Source: Setoptus koraiensis (lineage: Eukaryota > Arthropoda). Taken from it: a DNA stretch of 64,000 bases. The notes beneath the pieces are model-generated. The model was not told the DNA's origin. It was given only the letters and a program-made list of their open reading frames with translations, and did no database searches. A program made the position numbers and the translations under genes. Where the stretch lies: NCBI GenBank assembly GCA_048013815.1, contig CM106586.1, forward strand, positions 16,120,001 through 16,184,000, given 5' to 3'. The number at the start of each line of letters is the position of its first letter. Position 1 is the stretch's first letter. This document shows positions 30,437 to 41,981 of the stretch, in pieces.

Positions 30437-33400
30437 CTAACTTGCAAGACCGTTAAGCCAATAGGTTGTGATGGGTTTTCCATCGCGTGTAATTCTTGGC
30501 TCCCTGTTTGTGATTGAAAAGCCTCCTGTTTTCTCTAACAAGTTACGCGATTCCTCTGTCACATGCAACTTCATGGGCAGGCCACTAGACTCCATGAATC
30601 TTGCTATCGAGATTGTCTCTCCGAACAAGCAATATTTGGGCATTTCAACTCCAACTAAACCGGCCACACAAGGCCCAGAATGAATGCCCACTCGCATCTG
30701 CAATTGACTAGTGGGTTTGTGTTTTATCTTGAATTTGCTCACACGATCCCTTAAATGTATAGCCATTTTTGCAATCTCATTAACATGCTCAATTCCATTA
30801 CGATTCGGTAGACCACTGGCAACAATGTAGGCGTCGCCTATAGTATCAACTTTAAATGTGTCATACTGTTCGAGTGTCTCATCAAAGCATGAGTATAAAT
30901 CAGACAAAAAATCTATCACCTGGATGGGTGTCGATTGTGCTGAGAGACAAGTGAAGCCAACAATATCAGAGTAAAATACAGTTATACAATCAATTGCTTC
31001 CGGCTCAATAGTTTGTCCCAATTTCATGAGCTCAGCTAGACTCTTGGGAACAAATTGATACAAAATCTCTTCAGTCTTTGCTTTCTCTTCCATGATTGTC
31101 TGCAATTTAGCATTGACCATATTCTCCAAATTGTTTGTATATTGTTCCATTCTACCAGTGAGATTCTCCAGAAGCTTTTTTGACGTTATTCCTTTGGTTA
31201 AACGCCTCAAAGCTGCTCGTGTTGTTTGACCATCCGGTCGTTTGGTGGGATTTTCGTCCCAACATGCTTTTACAAGTTCAGCAAGTTCGTTATTACATTG
31301 CATGTTCGTTATATCTGGTCTGAGCGGTTCATGGTTATCGGAATGACTTGGGCCAACCATGATCTTGTCTAAAATCTCTCTTAACTGTTTGTCACTTTCA
31401 TCCGTTACTTGAGCATCGTCTCGAAGTTGAAATGGTCGCTCATTTGTTATAATTTCGTAGAGAATTATACCAAATGAATATATGTCGCCCTTTTTTGATC
31501 CACCCTTGTTATGTCCGGATGATCTCAGATGCTCAGGCGCCGTCCAGATTCTTTTTCTCATTACAACATCTTCCTCGTCTTCTTCGTCAATCTGTTTATA
31601 AACAGATCGAAGACCATAATCACTCAATTTGACCATGAAGCGTGAATCTACAAGACAATTGGTTGTTTTTAATCTACCATGGAACTCGAGCGGGCTACTA
31701 TGTAGATAATTCAAGCCCTCAATTATGTCATTCATTATAGAATACTTGAATGTCCAGTCAATAACAACTGTTTCGTTGTCGAAGAATTCTCTTAAACTGG
31801 CTTTAGGACACAATTCCAGCACCAAAGCGCCATAAAGCTCGTCACTTACAACACCAATAAATCGGCAGAGGTTAGCATGATTCAAATCTTTTAGCTTGCG
31901 ATGAGATTGACATAGATAGATAAATTAATCTAGATGCTCGCCCATGAATCTATACAGAGAGAATGAGGCAGGTGAAAACTTACCATTCTCAGATCCATCA
32001 TAACCTTGCGTGATAGTCGCAATTTAGGTATAGGTCTGATTGCAACTCTAAACGATTTGTACACACCAACACTTATTGTATCGCTAGCTATCTTAACTGA
32101 ACTAGTTGGCATGGATGACGATAGGCCACTTTTTATGATTGTTGATACATTGAGGCTTTTGTTATTGATGGAAATGATTGATTTTGTTTTGCGATCAAAT
32201 GAGCTCACAGTATCAGATCCTATTTCCTTGTGACGTTCACTTTCATAATTAGGATAACCTTCGATCTCGTCTATAGAAATTCTCCACCAGTTGTCCACTA
32301 GTTGTGATTCTATATTAATTTGTTTGTGCACCAGATACATGGCGATTGTCATTGCCATTATGACCATCAAAGCTACCAAAAGAACTGTTAAAGTAAACCG
32401 AGACAATGTGTAGGTGCAACTATTGGTCAGGTTGCAATCAGGTGTATCAATAGTTGGACCCGCAACTAAAAAGATAATAGAAGTAGAAAATAAGACTTAA
32501 TAGAATCGGTAGCAGGTACTTTTTGCATTGATTGACTTTATAATTTTGATAATTTATCAGCTTACCCGACAAATCTGAAGACCAATGTATACGACCGATT
32601 CTTTCAATTGTGCGCCGTCTACCATTGAATAGTATCACTGGCTGGAATGAACCAGTCAATTGATTCATGTCGTCTAAAGTATAGTCGGCCTCTCGATCTC
32701 CGTTTTCATTGATATAAACTGTACCAGACAGCAATTTGTTAATTGTGGAATTCCACAGTGATCGTGTCACAAACTCATGCCTATCTCTCAAATCGTAACT
32801 TCGATTTTCATGACGATTAAGATGGTCTAAACTTGATGAAACCGGTAATTGCAGTGTCTGATTGATGGCAAATGCATACATTAGAATGCAATCGTAGAAT
32901 GAGGCTGAAAAAGAACTGATTGACACATCTTCAGTCACTTGCGTGGTCCTGATATCTTTGCTCACATCATTTACGTAGAATATATAATCATTAGTGAGAG
33001 GTACTTTTACATAGATAGACATCAACGACTCAAATGCTTTTTTAGCTTGCTTGTTATGTTTTGATCCGGGCTGGTACCATAGAAGATTATTGTTACTACC
33101 TTGCTGTAATTCAATGAGTGGAACATTCAAAAATGTATACTGACCATTGGCCATTCCAATATTATGAGCATTCAATAGAATTTGTCGAAGATGAACTTGA
33201 TTAACAAGTAGTAGTATAATCCGACTGAAAGTTGCAGCTTGTCGCAAAACATTTTTAATGAATTCGTCCAAATTTATTAGCTGTTGTGCCGTGTGCGCTA
33301 CCTCAGAACCGATTCTCTGACTTCTGTTAGATTTGTAATCACTAGAATTAATCGAACTTCGTATGTTTATCATTTGTGTACTCAAATGTACCTCGTATAT

Positions 33401-34036
33401 TGAACGATGTTGGTATGAAGTTAGTTGCTGTTGGATGCTATCTTTAACCGCTAAACTATTTGAGTCTGTTTCATCGACAATCATGGCTATGTTAACCCAT
33501 TTGAATGATTTAAAAATCTTGAATAGAAACTCAACTGCTCGCTCGAAAGAAAACGCAACACGTGTTAGTGTCTTGAACAAAATCTTATCGCTCAATTCAG
33601 GGCCGATTCCGGCAGCTGTCATAACAGGTATCTGCCATGACGAGGCCATGTGCGAAACACTCTTTATAGCCTCATCACAACCGGAAACAATAAACAATCT
33701 TGCATCATTTACAAAATATTCTTCGGCTGCTACAGCGCTAGCATATTGATTCGAGCACGAGCCTGCATTCCTAAGAGTAAGTTTCAATTTTAAGTTTGGG
33801 TGGTACAAGCTATTCACTTTATCTATAGCTAACCTTATAGTAGATTCGAATACTTTGCCTTGAATAGGCAACTCGGCTTGATCGACGAAAATACCAACGA
33901 CAACAATAGTATAATTTGATAACTCACTGTGATGTTCATTCTTCATTGAAAAACTTATAGCGTGGCAGTTTATTATGATGGATATAGTTATTGCAGCCGA
34001 TAGTGCTGCCACGAACTTGTTTGTACATAGATGCAT
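30437..34036 (-). CDS. Receptor-type guanylate cyclase with atypical catalytic residues
   Basis: Three exons (34036-32566, 32465-31984, 31894-30437; introns 100 and 89 nt with GT-AG ends) give 1136 residues. Domains in order: signal peptide (MHLCTNKF... to about residue 26); ANF-receptor-like ligand-binding ectodomain (about 40-490); one membrane span (about residues 510-535, exon 2); kinase-homology domain with HGRLKTTNC and DYG in place of HRD and DFG; dimerisation helix; and cyclase domain (about 960-1130). The class turns GTP into cGMP on binding a peptide or other ligand. Metal-binding Asp residues are kept (YSDIVGF, TIGDAY) and so is the guanine-site Cys (KYCLFG). However, KVETIG is KVDTIG (Asp1001), and the FGDTVNTASRMES motif reads FGETISIARFMES. 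The transition-state Asn and Arg are therefore Ser1080 and Phe1084. Catalysis as a homodimer looks doubtful. The start at 34036 was chosen because it opens a good signal peptide; the frame continues upstream. Confidence 0.88.
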
Positions 34037-34190
34037 TTCGAAGGTCTTGAAGATGTTTCCATCTGCCATCTGTGAGAAGATTGTTATATACATTGAATGA
34101 GATCTCTAATCCTTCAAAGTCCATGGTTTGGTATCGTGGCATCTATCTAACCTAATGATTATTGTCACGCCATTTAAAAAAAAAGACCTC

Positions 34191-35632
34191 TCACAAAAGG
34201 AGCCTCTTCTCTACTATGTCGACAATGTGTTCAGCAATGCTGAGCGATGATGTGGCAGCCGGTGATGGACAGTTTCTGACGTTCAATACATTTTTCCAAC
34301 CCTCTTGATCGCTCATGTCAAAAATGAAATCGTCAACTAGGTTACCATCGCGATCTACACATTGTGCTCTGATACCACAATGATTAGTGAAGCAGACATC
34401 GATTTCATCAATTTGAGGTAGAAACTTCCTTAACTGCTCAATTTGTTTTCTCCGACTCATTAAACGGTGGATCTCGTCCAAACCTGCTCTTATATAGTCT
34501 GGTCTCAGCAAAAGTTTGTATAGTCCTAGAGTTGTTAATAAACCGAAAGCATCCCTAGAGACAACATTTAGTAGGCCACCATCGTAGCTTTCGCGTCCGA
34601 AACTCAACATCGCGTTCGGTCCAACAATTACGGACCCATCTATTCTGGGCGTAATGTGCACTCCCAAAAATGGTACTCTTGGATTCGGCGCAGGATACAG
34701 ATTGGTCTTGATAGTTTTGGCCAGTTTAGGTTTTAATAGTAAATAATCACCTCTAAATGGCACAATCTTTGGATAAGTATCACAGTGAGATGCTTTGGCC
34801 AGAATGTCAGATTGAAGTCCGGCGCAAACTATTACTCTTTTAGCCTTCACTGATGCTGGTTGATTATTGCTGGCGCCCTGGAGAATTTCGATCAATGATG
34901 GATGGATCAACTTCAAGTCGTCTACTTTAAAACCAGTCATGATAGTTCCGCCCATTGTGACAAAATCATTGGCCATACAGTGGGCGACTTGTTTCCAATC
35001 AACGATGCCTGTATTAGGTGACCATAGTGCTTCCTGAGATGAGATGCAACCTGGCTGTATTTTGAGTATTTGGTTCTTCCCAATGAGTTCCACATCTTCT
35101 ATACCAGCGAGTTGACAGTTGTCAAATAGTTTACTTATGATATCCGTTTCATGTGAATCATTGGCCAAGATAAGTTTTCCACACTTTTTCACGGGAATAT
35201 TGTTTTCTAAACAATACTGAAATATCTTACTTGATCCCTCAATGCAAAGCTTACTCTTGATAGTATTTGGCTTGTAATAAATGCCTCTATGAATTACTCC
35301 AGAATTTCTGTGGCTTTGGTGAGTAGCTGAGACATGAAATCAGAACCAGAAGAAAGATTCTTTGTAATAGCTTCTATGTGGACGTTCGACTGTGATCGAT
35401 GAATTGTTTAGTTACCTAGTTCAGTTTCTTTCTCCAGCATACAAACGGACAATTTTGGATGGCACAATTTCAGGTGCCTCGCCGTTGCCGAGGCTAGAAG
35501 GGTACGGGCATAGAATTAGAATAGTATGAGAAGCTCAAGACACCATCATTATCGGACAATCGAACTGTGTTTTGTACCTACAATCCCGCCACCAATGATG
35601 GCCAAGTCATACGTTTTTCCAGAGGTAGCCAT
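34191..35632 (-). CDS. L2HGDH: L-2-hydroxyglutarate dehydrogenase
   Basis: Three exons (35632-35578, 35493-35416, 35326-34191; introns 84 and 89 nt) give 422 residues; the human enzyme has 463. The FAD enzyme oxidises L-2-hydroxyglutarate to 2-oxoglutarate, a metabolite-repair step normally in mitochondria. Visible are the N-terminal dinucleotide-binding motif LAIIGGGIVASATARHL (spliced across introns 1 and 2), the conserved HRNSGVIHRGIYYKP, ALWSPNTGIVDW, VPFRGDYLLL, and a C-terminal CGIRAQCVD...FIFDMSD block. All exon junctions keep the frame and rebuild known family sequence, so the model is strong. The FAD motif begins about ten residues after the initiator, and an in-frame TAA lies 15 nt upstream of that ATG. 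No mitochondrial targeting presequence is therefore encoded unless a further 5' exon exists. The gene is head-to-head with FTSJ3, 537 bp apart. Confidence 0.92.
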
Positions 35633-36169
35633 TGTTGTTCCAGGTTAATAAAACAATTGATGGACGCACTTATGACATGTAGGCTCTGTAAACTTAAACC
35701 TGTACAAATAAAAGATTTTTGTAATCCGTATGTGGGATAACTTATTACAATACTAATAAGTATTAGATATATCTCGGAACTTTAGTAAGTCATATTTTAT
35801 CCATACCATCTGACGACTTCAAAAGTCATTCTGGCACAGCAAGCTCAAAGTTTCACATGTGATGCTCGTAAATATTCATGAACGGATATTCTGCGTGGAT
35901 AATTGGTTACAACTGTATAAGCACATTTTATTTTTACTATCCATGCCTGAATATCTCTATCCACACATGCTGCAGGGAAACCCGGTTTAAAGCACGTGTG
36001 GTTAAAATGCAATTTTGTTGGTGTTTTGTTAGTTATTGTTTGGTTCTGAGATGCATGGTGACCTTATTATTGAAAAGCAAGGATAATCAAATAATCACAA
36101 AGCTCATTTATTTAAATACATTTAGATTACAATATCTTATAAATTAAATTAAATCAAATTCCGTCCATC
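35633..36169. promoter_or_regulatory. Shared divergent promoter region of L2HGDH and FTSJ3
   Basis: The two start codons face away from each other across 537 bp. The spacer is AT-rich, with no coding frame or repeat of note, so it must hold both promoters. No TATA or initiator element could be assigned with confidence. Confidence 0.45.
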
Positions 36170-38846
36170 ATGGGACGGAAAACGAAAGTAGGAAAACAAC
36201 GAAAGGATCGTTTCTATAAGTTAGCTAAAGAAACAGGTATGTTAAAGAGCTTGTAAACCCTTGTGACGTGATGAATTGGTACATTTCAATTGATCAACAA
36301 TTAATACTTTTCAAATCTAATTTATATCTTACCAAAATATAGGCTACAGATCCCGAGCGGCTTTCAAGCTGATTCAGATGAATAGAAAATTTGAATTCCT
36401 TGAGAAATCTCGAGTATGTATAGATTTGTGTGCCGCTCCAGGTGGATGGCTACAAGTTGCCTCGAAATTTATGCCCGTGTCGAGCGTTATCATCGGAGTG
36501 GATCTTGTTCCAATCAAACCAATTCACAATGTGATATCATTGCAAGCAGATATAACTACGGCAGAATGTGCCACCTTAATTGAAAACAATCTTAGTACCT
36601 GGAAGGCTGATCTTGTTTTGCACGATGGTGCTCCTAATGTAGGAAAAAATTGGCTTCAGGATGCTTATTCACAGAATGTCCTGGTCTTAAACGCTTTGAA
36701 GCTTGCTTGCAGGCATCTAGACAAAGGCGGATGGTTCATCACAAAGGTCTTTCGATCATCCGATTATAATTCGTTGATATGGGTTTTAGGAAAGTTATTT
36801 GGAAAGGTGCACGCAACTAAACCTCAAGCATCTAGATCTGAGTCCGCGGAAATATTTGTTGTATGCCAATACTATTTGAAACCGAGTGAAATAGATCCCA
36901 AGTTTTTCGACCCCGCAAGTTTGTTTGCAGATATTTCCGACTTTGATGAAACTCTCAAGAAACAAAAAGCAGACCTTCTCAAACCTGCTAGCAAGGTCAA
37001 GAAACCAAAAGCTATCGGATATGAATCTACCAATGTATTCAAAAGTGTTTCTGCCAGCAGTTTTATTGTCAATGATAATCACATGGATATTCTGGCTCAG
37101 TGTCATGAAATCAAAATCGACCAAGGTGATATTAGGAATCATCCTGCTACTACAGTCGAAATAATTGAATGTTGCAATGATATCAGAATTCTGGGAAAAA
37201 AAGAGCTCCTCAGTTTAATTGAATGGCGAAGAACATTGAGAAAGGATTTATATACTAAATTAAAATCTCTGATGGAAGGCAGTGATGATGTTCCCAAGGC
37301 CCAAGAAATGGATGACGTGAGTGACAGCTCAGTTGTTGATCCAGATGAAGAACCCGTCAGGGAGTTGAAGCTGGATGACATTGAGATGGAAGAGGAGGAG
37401 GAGAAACGTAGAGAAGCGAAAAAAGTTAAGAGGAAGGAGGAAAAACGCAAGAAAGATTACGAGCAAAGAGTACATTTCGGCATGGTCAATCATGGAGATA
37501 TACTCATCGAAGAAGAGCATGACTTATTTTCTTTGAAGAACATATCTGGTCAAAAACATCTCGATGCGTTGGATGATGCTTCTCCTGACACCGTAATTCA
37601 TACTCAAGCAGAAGAAGAGGAACGCCTTAAGAATGACACGGATCCAAAAGTATCAAATAAAAAATCCGATAAAAGAGTCACATTCAGTCGAGTTGATTCC
37701 TTAAAATATTTCAACGATCAAGACGATGCCGACGATGATGATGGTGACAATGATGATGATTCGCCAGAAAATGAGCCAAAATCAAGGAAAGAAACAAAGA
37801 TAGTCGCTCCGAAGATACTTAAGAAAAGTACAAAAAAGAATGCCTTCAACATTTTAGAAGCTGATGACGATGCTGAAGGTGGAGGACTGCTGACTGATTT
37901 AGAAGATATAGGTAGTCGTAAGGCTTCATTGGCCAATAGGTTTTTTGATCGTGATACCTTCAAAGATATAGATTTAGAAAGAGGACTCGAAATTGATGAA
38001 ATTGAAAAGCTTGCACCTAAAAAGAAAAACAAATCAAGTGACGGAATTTCCAAAAGCAAATCCTCTCCAGATACCGACAGCGATGATCAAGGTGTAGAGA
38101 ATGATTCAGACGAGGAAGCATACCAAGACGCTGTTGATGAGGAAAAGATTACAAAGAAACGTAAAGACAATGCTCTTGATCCCGAAGGCCTAGCCATCGC
38201 ATCTCTTATGCTCAGGTCGAAGAAAACTAAACGAGACATCGAGGACGAAGGCTGGAATAGATACACACACGCGGATACTCATCTCGCTCCGAAATGGTTC
38301 AGAGAAGAAGAGGCCAAATACTGTCGACGCAATGTGCCTGTGAGCCAAGAGCTTGTTAACGAGTACAAGCAGAAACTAAAAGAGATTGATTCCAAACCAA
38401 TTAAAAAAGTAATCCAAGCAAAAGCCCGTAAGAAGAAGCGCGCTCTCAGGAAAATGGATAAAGTGAGGAAGAAGGTTGAATCAATCACTTCTAATGAAGA
38501 TATAACCCAGAAAGAACGAATACAACAAGTTAGGTCAGTTTACAAGAATGCTACTAAAACGAAAAGGCAGGAAGTTAAATTAGTCGTTGGTAGAAAAGGA
38601 CTCCCCCCAAACAAGCCAAACAAGGGCAAATATAAGATGGTAGATCCAAGAATGAAGAAAGACTTGAGATCCAAAAAGGGTGCGGCTGGTAAGAAGGGTA
38701 AACAAAAGACCAAATCCAAAGGTGGCTCCAAATCAAAAGAAAAGTCAAGCAAAAGCAGTTTCAAACCTAGAGGCAAATTCAGCAAAGGCAAATCTCCAAA
38801 GGGCAAATCTAAAAAAGGAGGCGCACGTTCCAAAAGTAGGTTCTGA
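36170..38846 (+). CDS. FTSJ3: FTSJ3/Spb1 rRNA 2'-O-methyltransferase
   Basis: Exons 36170-36236 and 36343-38846 (intron 106 nt, phase 1) give 856 residues; human FTSJ3 has 847. The nucleolar enzyme acts in pre-rRNA processing; yeast Spb1 methylates 25S rRNA. The N-terminus [32 protein letters not shown] spans the intron. The FtsJ fold carries the SAM site DLCAAPGGWLQVA and the K-D-K-E tetrad: Lys in SRAAFKL, Asp in VLHDGAPN, Lys in FITKVFRS and Glu in SESAEIFVV. The middle is long, acidic and coiled, typical of the Spb1 middle domain. The Spb1_C region contains GWNRYTHADTHLAPKWFREEEAKYCRR and VVGRKGL. A Lys/Ser/Gly-rich tail closes the protein. The stop codon is only 12 bp from that of VPS29 on the other strand, and the next plus-strand AATAAA is at 39243, so the 3' UTR probably runs antisense to VPS29. 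Confidence 0.94.
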
Positions 38847-38858
38847 TTTTATAGTAAT

Positions 38859-39370
38859 TTATGAAAGAATTGGTTCTTCTTTTTGGAAATCTACTCGCTC
38901 AACCTTGACTTCGACTCCGTTGAGCTGGTAGACGTAGCTAGAAACATTTGTCGCTTGAATATCCATTAATACAAATGACGGAACCACATTGACTTCCAGA
39001 GCACTATATGCGCCTGAAGCCGAGCCCGGGTTTATAAAGAATTTTCCATTGTGCTCATAGGCCTCATATTTGTGGGTATGACCTGTTATAAGAATATCGA
39101 CATCTAATTGCTCTTGTAATAGCGACAGTCTATCCTTGTCACCCCAAGGCACAAGTTGATGGCCATGGCATAAACCTATTTTGAATTTACCAATGGTGAT
39201 TACTTTATTGTCTGGATAATTTGTTGTTTCCTAGATAACGTCAATAAAATTTGCATATTTGTATTAGTTAAATTGAGTCAGTGGTGAAGAAGAGATTACT
39301 AAGAAAGAAAAAGGTGAAACTCTCGATCTTGGAGCATCTGCAACCTACATCATCAAAATCTCCTTTGACT
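38859..39370 (-). CDS. VPS29: VPS29 retromer subunit, 5' part lost in assembly gap
   Basis: The last exon is 39230-38859 (123 residues plus stop). Before a 118-nt intron comes the end of an earlier exon (39370-39349), reading VKGDFDD and running into the gap. VPS29 has a metallophosphoesterase-like fold and is a core subunit of retromer, which recycles cargo from endosomes. Joined sequence reads GDFDDETTNYP, then [57 protein letters not shown] and PSFVLMDIQ, almost identical in pattern to the human protein (182 residues). About 55-60 N-terminal residues, including the first metal-site region, are missing and should lie within the N run. A variant TATAAA (minus strand, about 38848-38854) is the nearest poly(A)-like signal and lies at the FTSJ3 stop. 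Confidence 0.93.
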
Positions 39371-39870
39371 NNNNNNNNNNNNNNNNNNNNNNNNNNNNNN
39401 NNNNNNNNNNNNNNNNNNNNNNNNNNNNNNNNNNNNNNNNNNNNNNNNNNNNNNNNNNNNNNNNNNNNNNNNNNNNNNNNNNNNNNNNNNNNNNNNNNNN
39501 NNNNNNNNNNNNNNNNNNNNNNNNNNNNNNNNNNNNNNNNNNNNNNNNNNNNNNNNNNNNNNNNNNNNNNNNNNNNNNNNNNNNNNNNNNNNNNNNNNNN
39601 NNNNNNNNNNNNNNNNNNNNNNNNNNNNNNNNNNNNNNNNNNNNNNNNNNNNNNNNNNNNNNNNNNNNNNNNNNNNNNNNNNNNNNNNNNNNNNNNNNNN
39701 NNNNNNNNNNNNNNNNNNNNNNNNNNNNNNNNNNNNNNNNNNNNNNNNNNNNNNNNNNNNNNNNNNNNNNNNNNNNNNNNNNNNNNNNNNNNNNNNNNNN
39801 NNNNNNNNNNNNNNNNNNNNNNNNNNNNNNNNNNNNNNNNNNNNNNNNNNNNNNNNNNNNNNNNNNNNNN
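39371..39870. other. Assembly gap of exactly 500 N
   Basis: There is no sequence here. By context it should contain the 5' exon or exons and promoter of VPS29, and possibly the 3' UTR end of the SR-protein gene. The round length suggests a scaffold placeholder, so true spacing is unknown. Confidence 0.95.
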
Positions 39871-40021
39871 TACTTTAATAATAAAACAGCACCAAAAACA
39901 TCCTTTGTAAAATTTGCCAACTTTTACACGTAGCAGCTGATATCGATGGGTTTGACCATAGTGTTGTAGTCATAGGTTATATTTTTGTTTCATGTGGATA
40001 TGTCCTTGAATATCTGTTGAC

Positions 40022-41314
40022 CTAAACGTCTTCTTGTGGGTCCATCTCTTGTTTCTTTTGACCGTCATATCCATCATGATCATCGGGACTGGCAGAGGCC
40101 CTGTTATTTTCTTGCTTTGAATCATGCACATGATTAGATCGCCTATCGTCGGATCGGGAACGGCTGCGCAATTGTTTTGGTGAGCCATTGCGGCTCCTAG
40201 ATCGTCTGTTTTCAGGAGATCTACTTCTAGATCGAGAACGAGACCTAGAGCGTGAGGGAATCTTTCTGCTGCTATGTAGTTGCGGTTTCGGGCGTCTATT
40301 TAAAGAATTACTCCTGCTTCTTGATCTGAAGCTGCGCGATCTGCTCCTTGAGCGTGACCGACTGCGAGAACGCGATGCAGATGCTTTGACTTTTGACCGG
40401 GATCTCGAACGAGACCTTGATCTCGATTGATGTTTCTGTTGTCTACCTCTTGATCTGGACAATGATCGCGACCTTGATCTTGATCTTGATCGAGACCTTG
40501 ATCTGGATCTCGATCTGCTACGACTTCTAGATACATTGTCGCGAGCTCCGCCTCTAGATCGACTTCTCGATCGTGATTTAGAGCGAGACCTTGAGCGAGA
40601 TCGAGATTTGGAACGTGAACGCGACCTTGATCTACCACCACCTCTGCGGCCATTACCTCCGCGGTCGCCAGTGCGGCGTGATTTGTCTTCGATAACTTTT
40701 ATACGTCTACCTTGCAACTCTTCGCCGGTCAGTTTCTCTATGGCATTCTTCATGTCACTGAATGAAGCGAAGTCAACAATACCCATGTTGCGCTCTCTTT
40801 TGTGCGCGTCCGCGAATGTGACCTCACCTGCTTGTCGCATAAAGTCTTTTAGATCCTGCCAACTGACTCTGCTGCTAAGATTTTCAATTATAACTCTATA
40901 TTCAGTGTTCCTAGGTGGTCCATATTTTTCCGCATAGGTGACACCGCCACCGCGTCCTCCACCTCCTCCGGCGCTGTCACCACCTGATCGGCCATTGTAA
41001 TTGTTCCTGAAACGTGATCCTGGTCCTCCTCCTCCTCGTGATCCTAGTCCTCCGCGTCCACCCGGCCCACTGCCGCGGCTACCACGTGGTGGGCCGCGAG
41101 CAAATTCGACATGTACTCGTTCTCCTTTGAGCTCGCGTCCATTCATATATCTGACGGCGTCCTCGGCGTCTCTGGTACTTTCAAATTCAACAAAAGCGAA
41201 TCCGTCTTTGATTAACACCTCCCTCACGGGGCCGTAGCTCTTGAAGAAACGTTCTATGTCACGTTCTCTTACATCATATGCCAAACGTCCCACATAGACG
41301 CGTCTCGTTGCCAT
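40022..41314 (-). CDS. SR splicing factor, SRSF4/5/6-B52 type, intronless
   Basis: This single exon encodes 430 residues. The nuclear protein binds exonic enhancers and recruits U1/U2AF during splicing. RRM1 (about 5-72) has RNP2 RVYVGRL and RNP1 GFAFVEF. A glycine/arginine-rich linker (about 75-125) follows. The second, pseudo-RRM (about 137-205) holds the invariant SR-family heptapeptide SWQDLKD. A long RS domain follows (about 220-385), then an acidic Asp/Gln-rich tail. The two-RRM layout with SWQDLKD fits SRSF4/5/6 and fly B52 better than SRSF1. The RS codons alternate enough to escape being a perfect DNA repeat. No intron interrupts the coding region, so the usual poison exon within the coding part of SR genes cannot be here. 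Confidence 0.9.
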   Translation of the reverse strand: MATRRVYVGRLAYDVRERDIERFFKSYGPVREVLIKDGFAFVEFESTRDAEDAVRYMNGRELKGERVHVEFARGPPRGSRGSGPGGRGGLGSRGGGGPGSRFRNNYNGRSGGDSAGGGGGRGGGVTYAEKYGPPRNTEYRVIIENLSSRVSWQDLKDFMRQAGEVTFADAHKRERNMGIVDFASFSDMKNAIEKLTGEELQGRRIKVIEDKSRRTGDRGGNGRRGGGRSRSRSRSKSRSRSRSRSKSRSRSRSRGGARDNVSRSRSRSRSRSRSRSRSRSRSRSLSRSRGRQQKHQSRSRSRSRSRSKVKASASRSRSRSRSRSRSRSFRSRSRSNSLNRRPKPQLHSSRKIPSRSRSRSRSRSRSPENRRSRSRNGSPKQLRSRSRSDDRRSNHVHDSKQENNRASASPDDHDGYDGQKKQEMDPQEDV

Positions 41315-41981
41315 GTTATTGAATTCTGATACAATTATATTTATATATGTGATTTAAATATAATTTTGTGTTTAATATATCACAAGCAATCAGCTTGTTA
41401 ATTATTGTAGATATAAATTATTATTTTATGCCTAATAATGATAATAGGTTTGAAGGCATTAAGTATTATAATGCAATCTGCCTAGCGCAGCTAAAGGCAG
41501 AAGAGTACGGTGAAAGTGGTTTGGAAACGAGAAGCTGTAGAAACTAACACATTTTTGCTATTTTCAAAGGCGCCATGTTTGAAAGCGCAACTTTTCATTC
41601 GGGCTGTTTGTATGCTAAACTCTTAGGCCTGTTTCCTTTTACTAAATAAAATGAGTCAACGTGCTCTCGCTCCTGTGGCGACCCGGCGGCTCATTCAAAC
41701 AAATCGACACTTTGATTATAACACAACAGCTTTATCAATGATTATTAATCAATGATTTATTGATAAATAGCTATCATGTGAATGCTATCGAAAACTGATA
41801 TGATAGCGGTGTTATCCGCCTGACGACATGTGAACCTTAGATGGCTCAAACAAGCTAGCTACAAAATGTTGATAACGAGTAGACATTTACTGTGCACTCG
41901 CAGTAAGGTAAAAACTTTTATTTGTTTGATGAGAGTTTAATGAACGATGTCATCATGTATCGTTATCATCTAAAATCTGCC
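41315..41981. other. Spacer: SR-gene promoter and TMEM185 3' UTR
   Basis: This 667-bp spacer has no credible coding frame. It contains an AT-rich inverted repeat, TTTATCAAT (41731-41739) with ATTGATAAA (41759-41767), around a direct repeat of ATCAATGATT. The SR-gene 5' flank lies at its left end and the TMEM185 poly(A) signal at its right. Confidence 0.45.
41917..41922 (-). terminator. poly(A) signal of TMEM185
   Basis: AATAAA on the minus strand lies about 60 nt past the TMEM185 stop. Confidence 0.5.

Noticed and set aside
39281-39910. Open frames running through the N gap on both strands
   Set aside because: They are artefacts of translating 500 N as X. The flanking plus-strand frame is simply antisense to VPS29.
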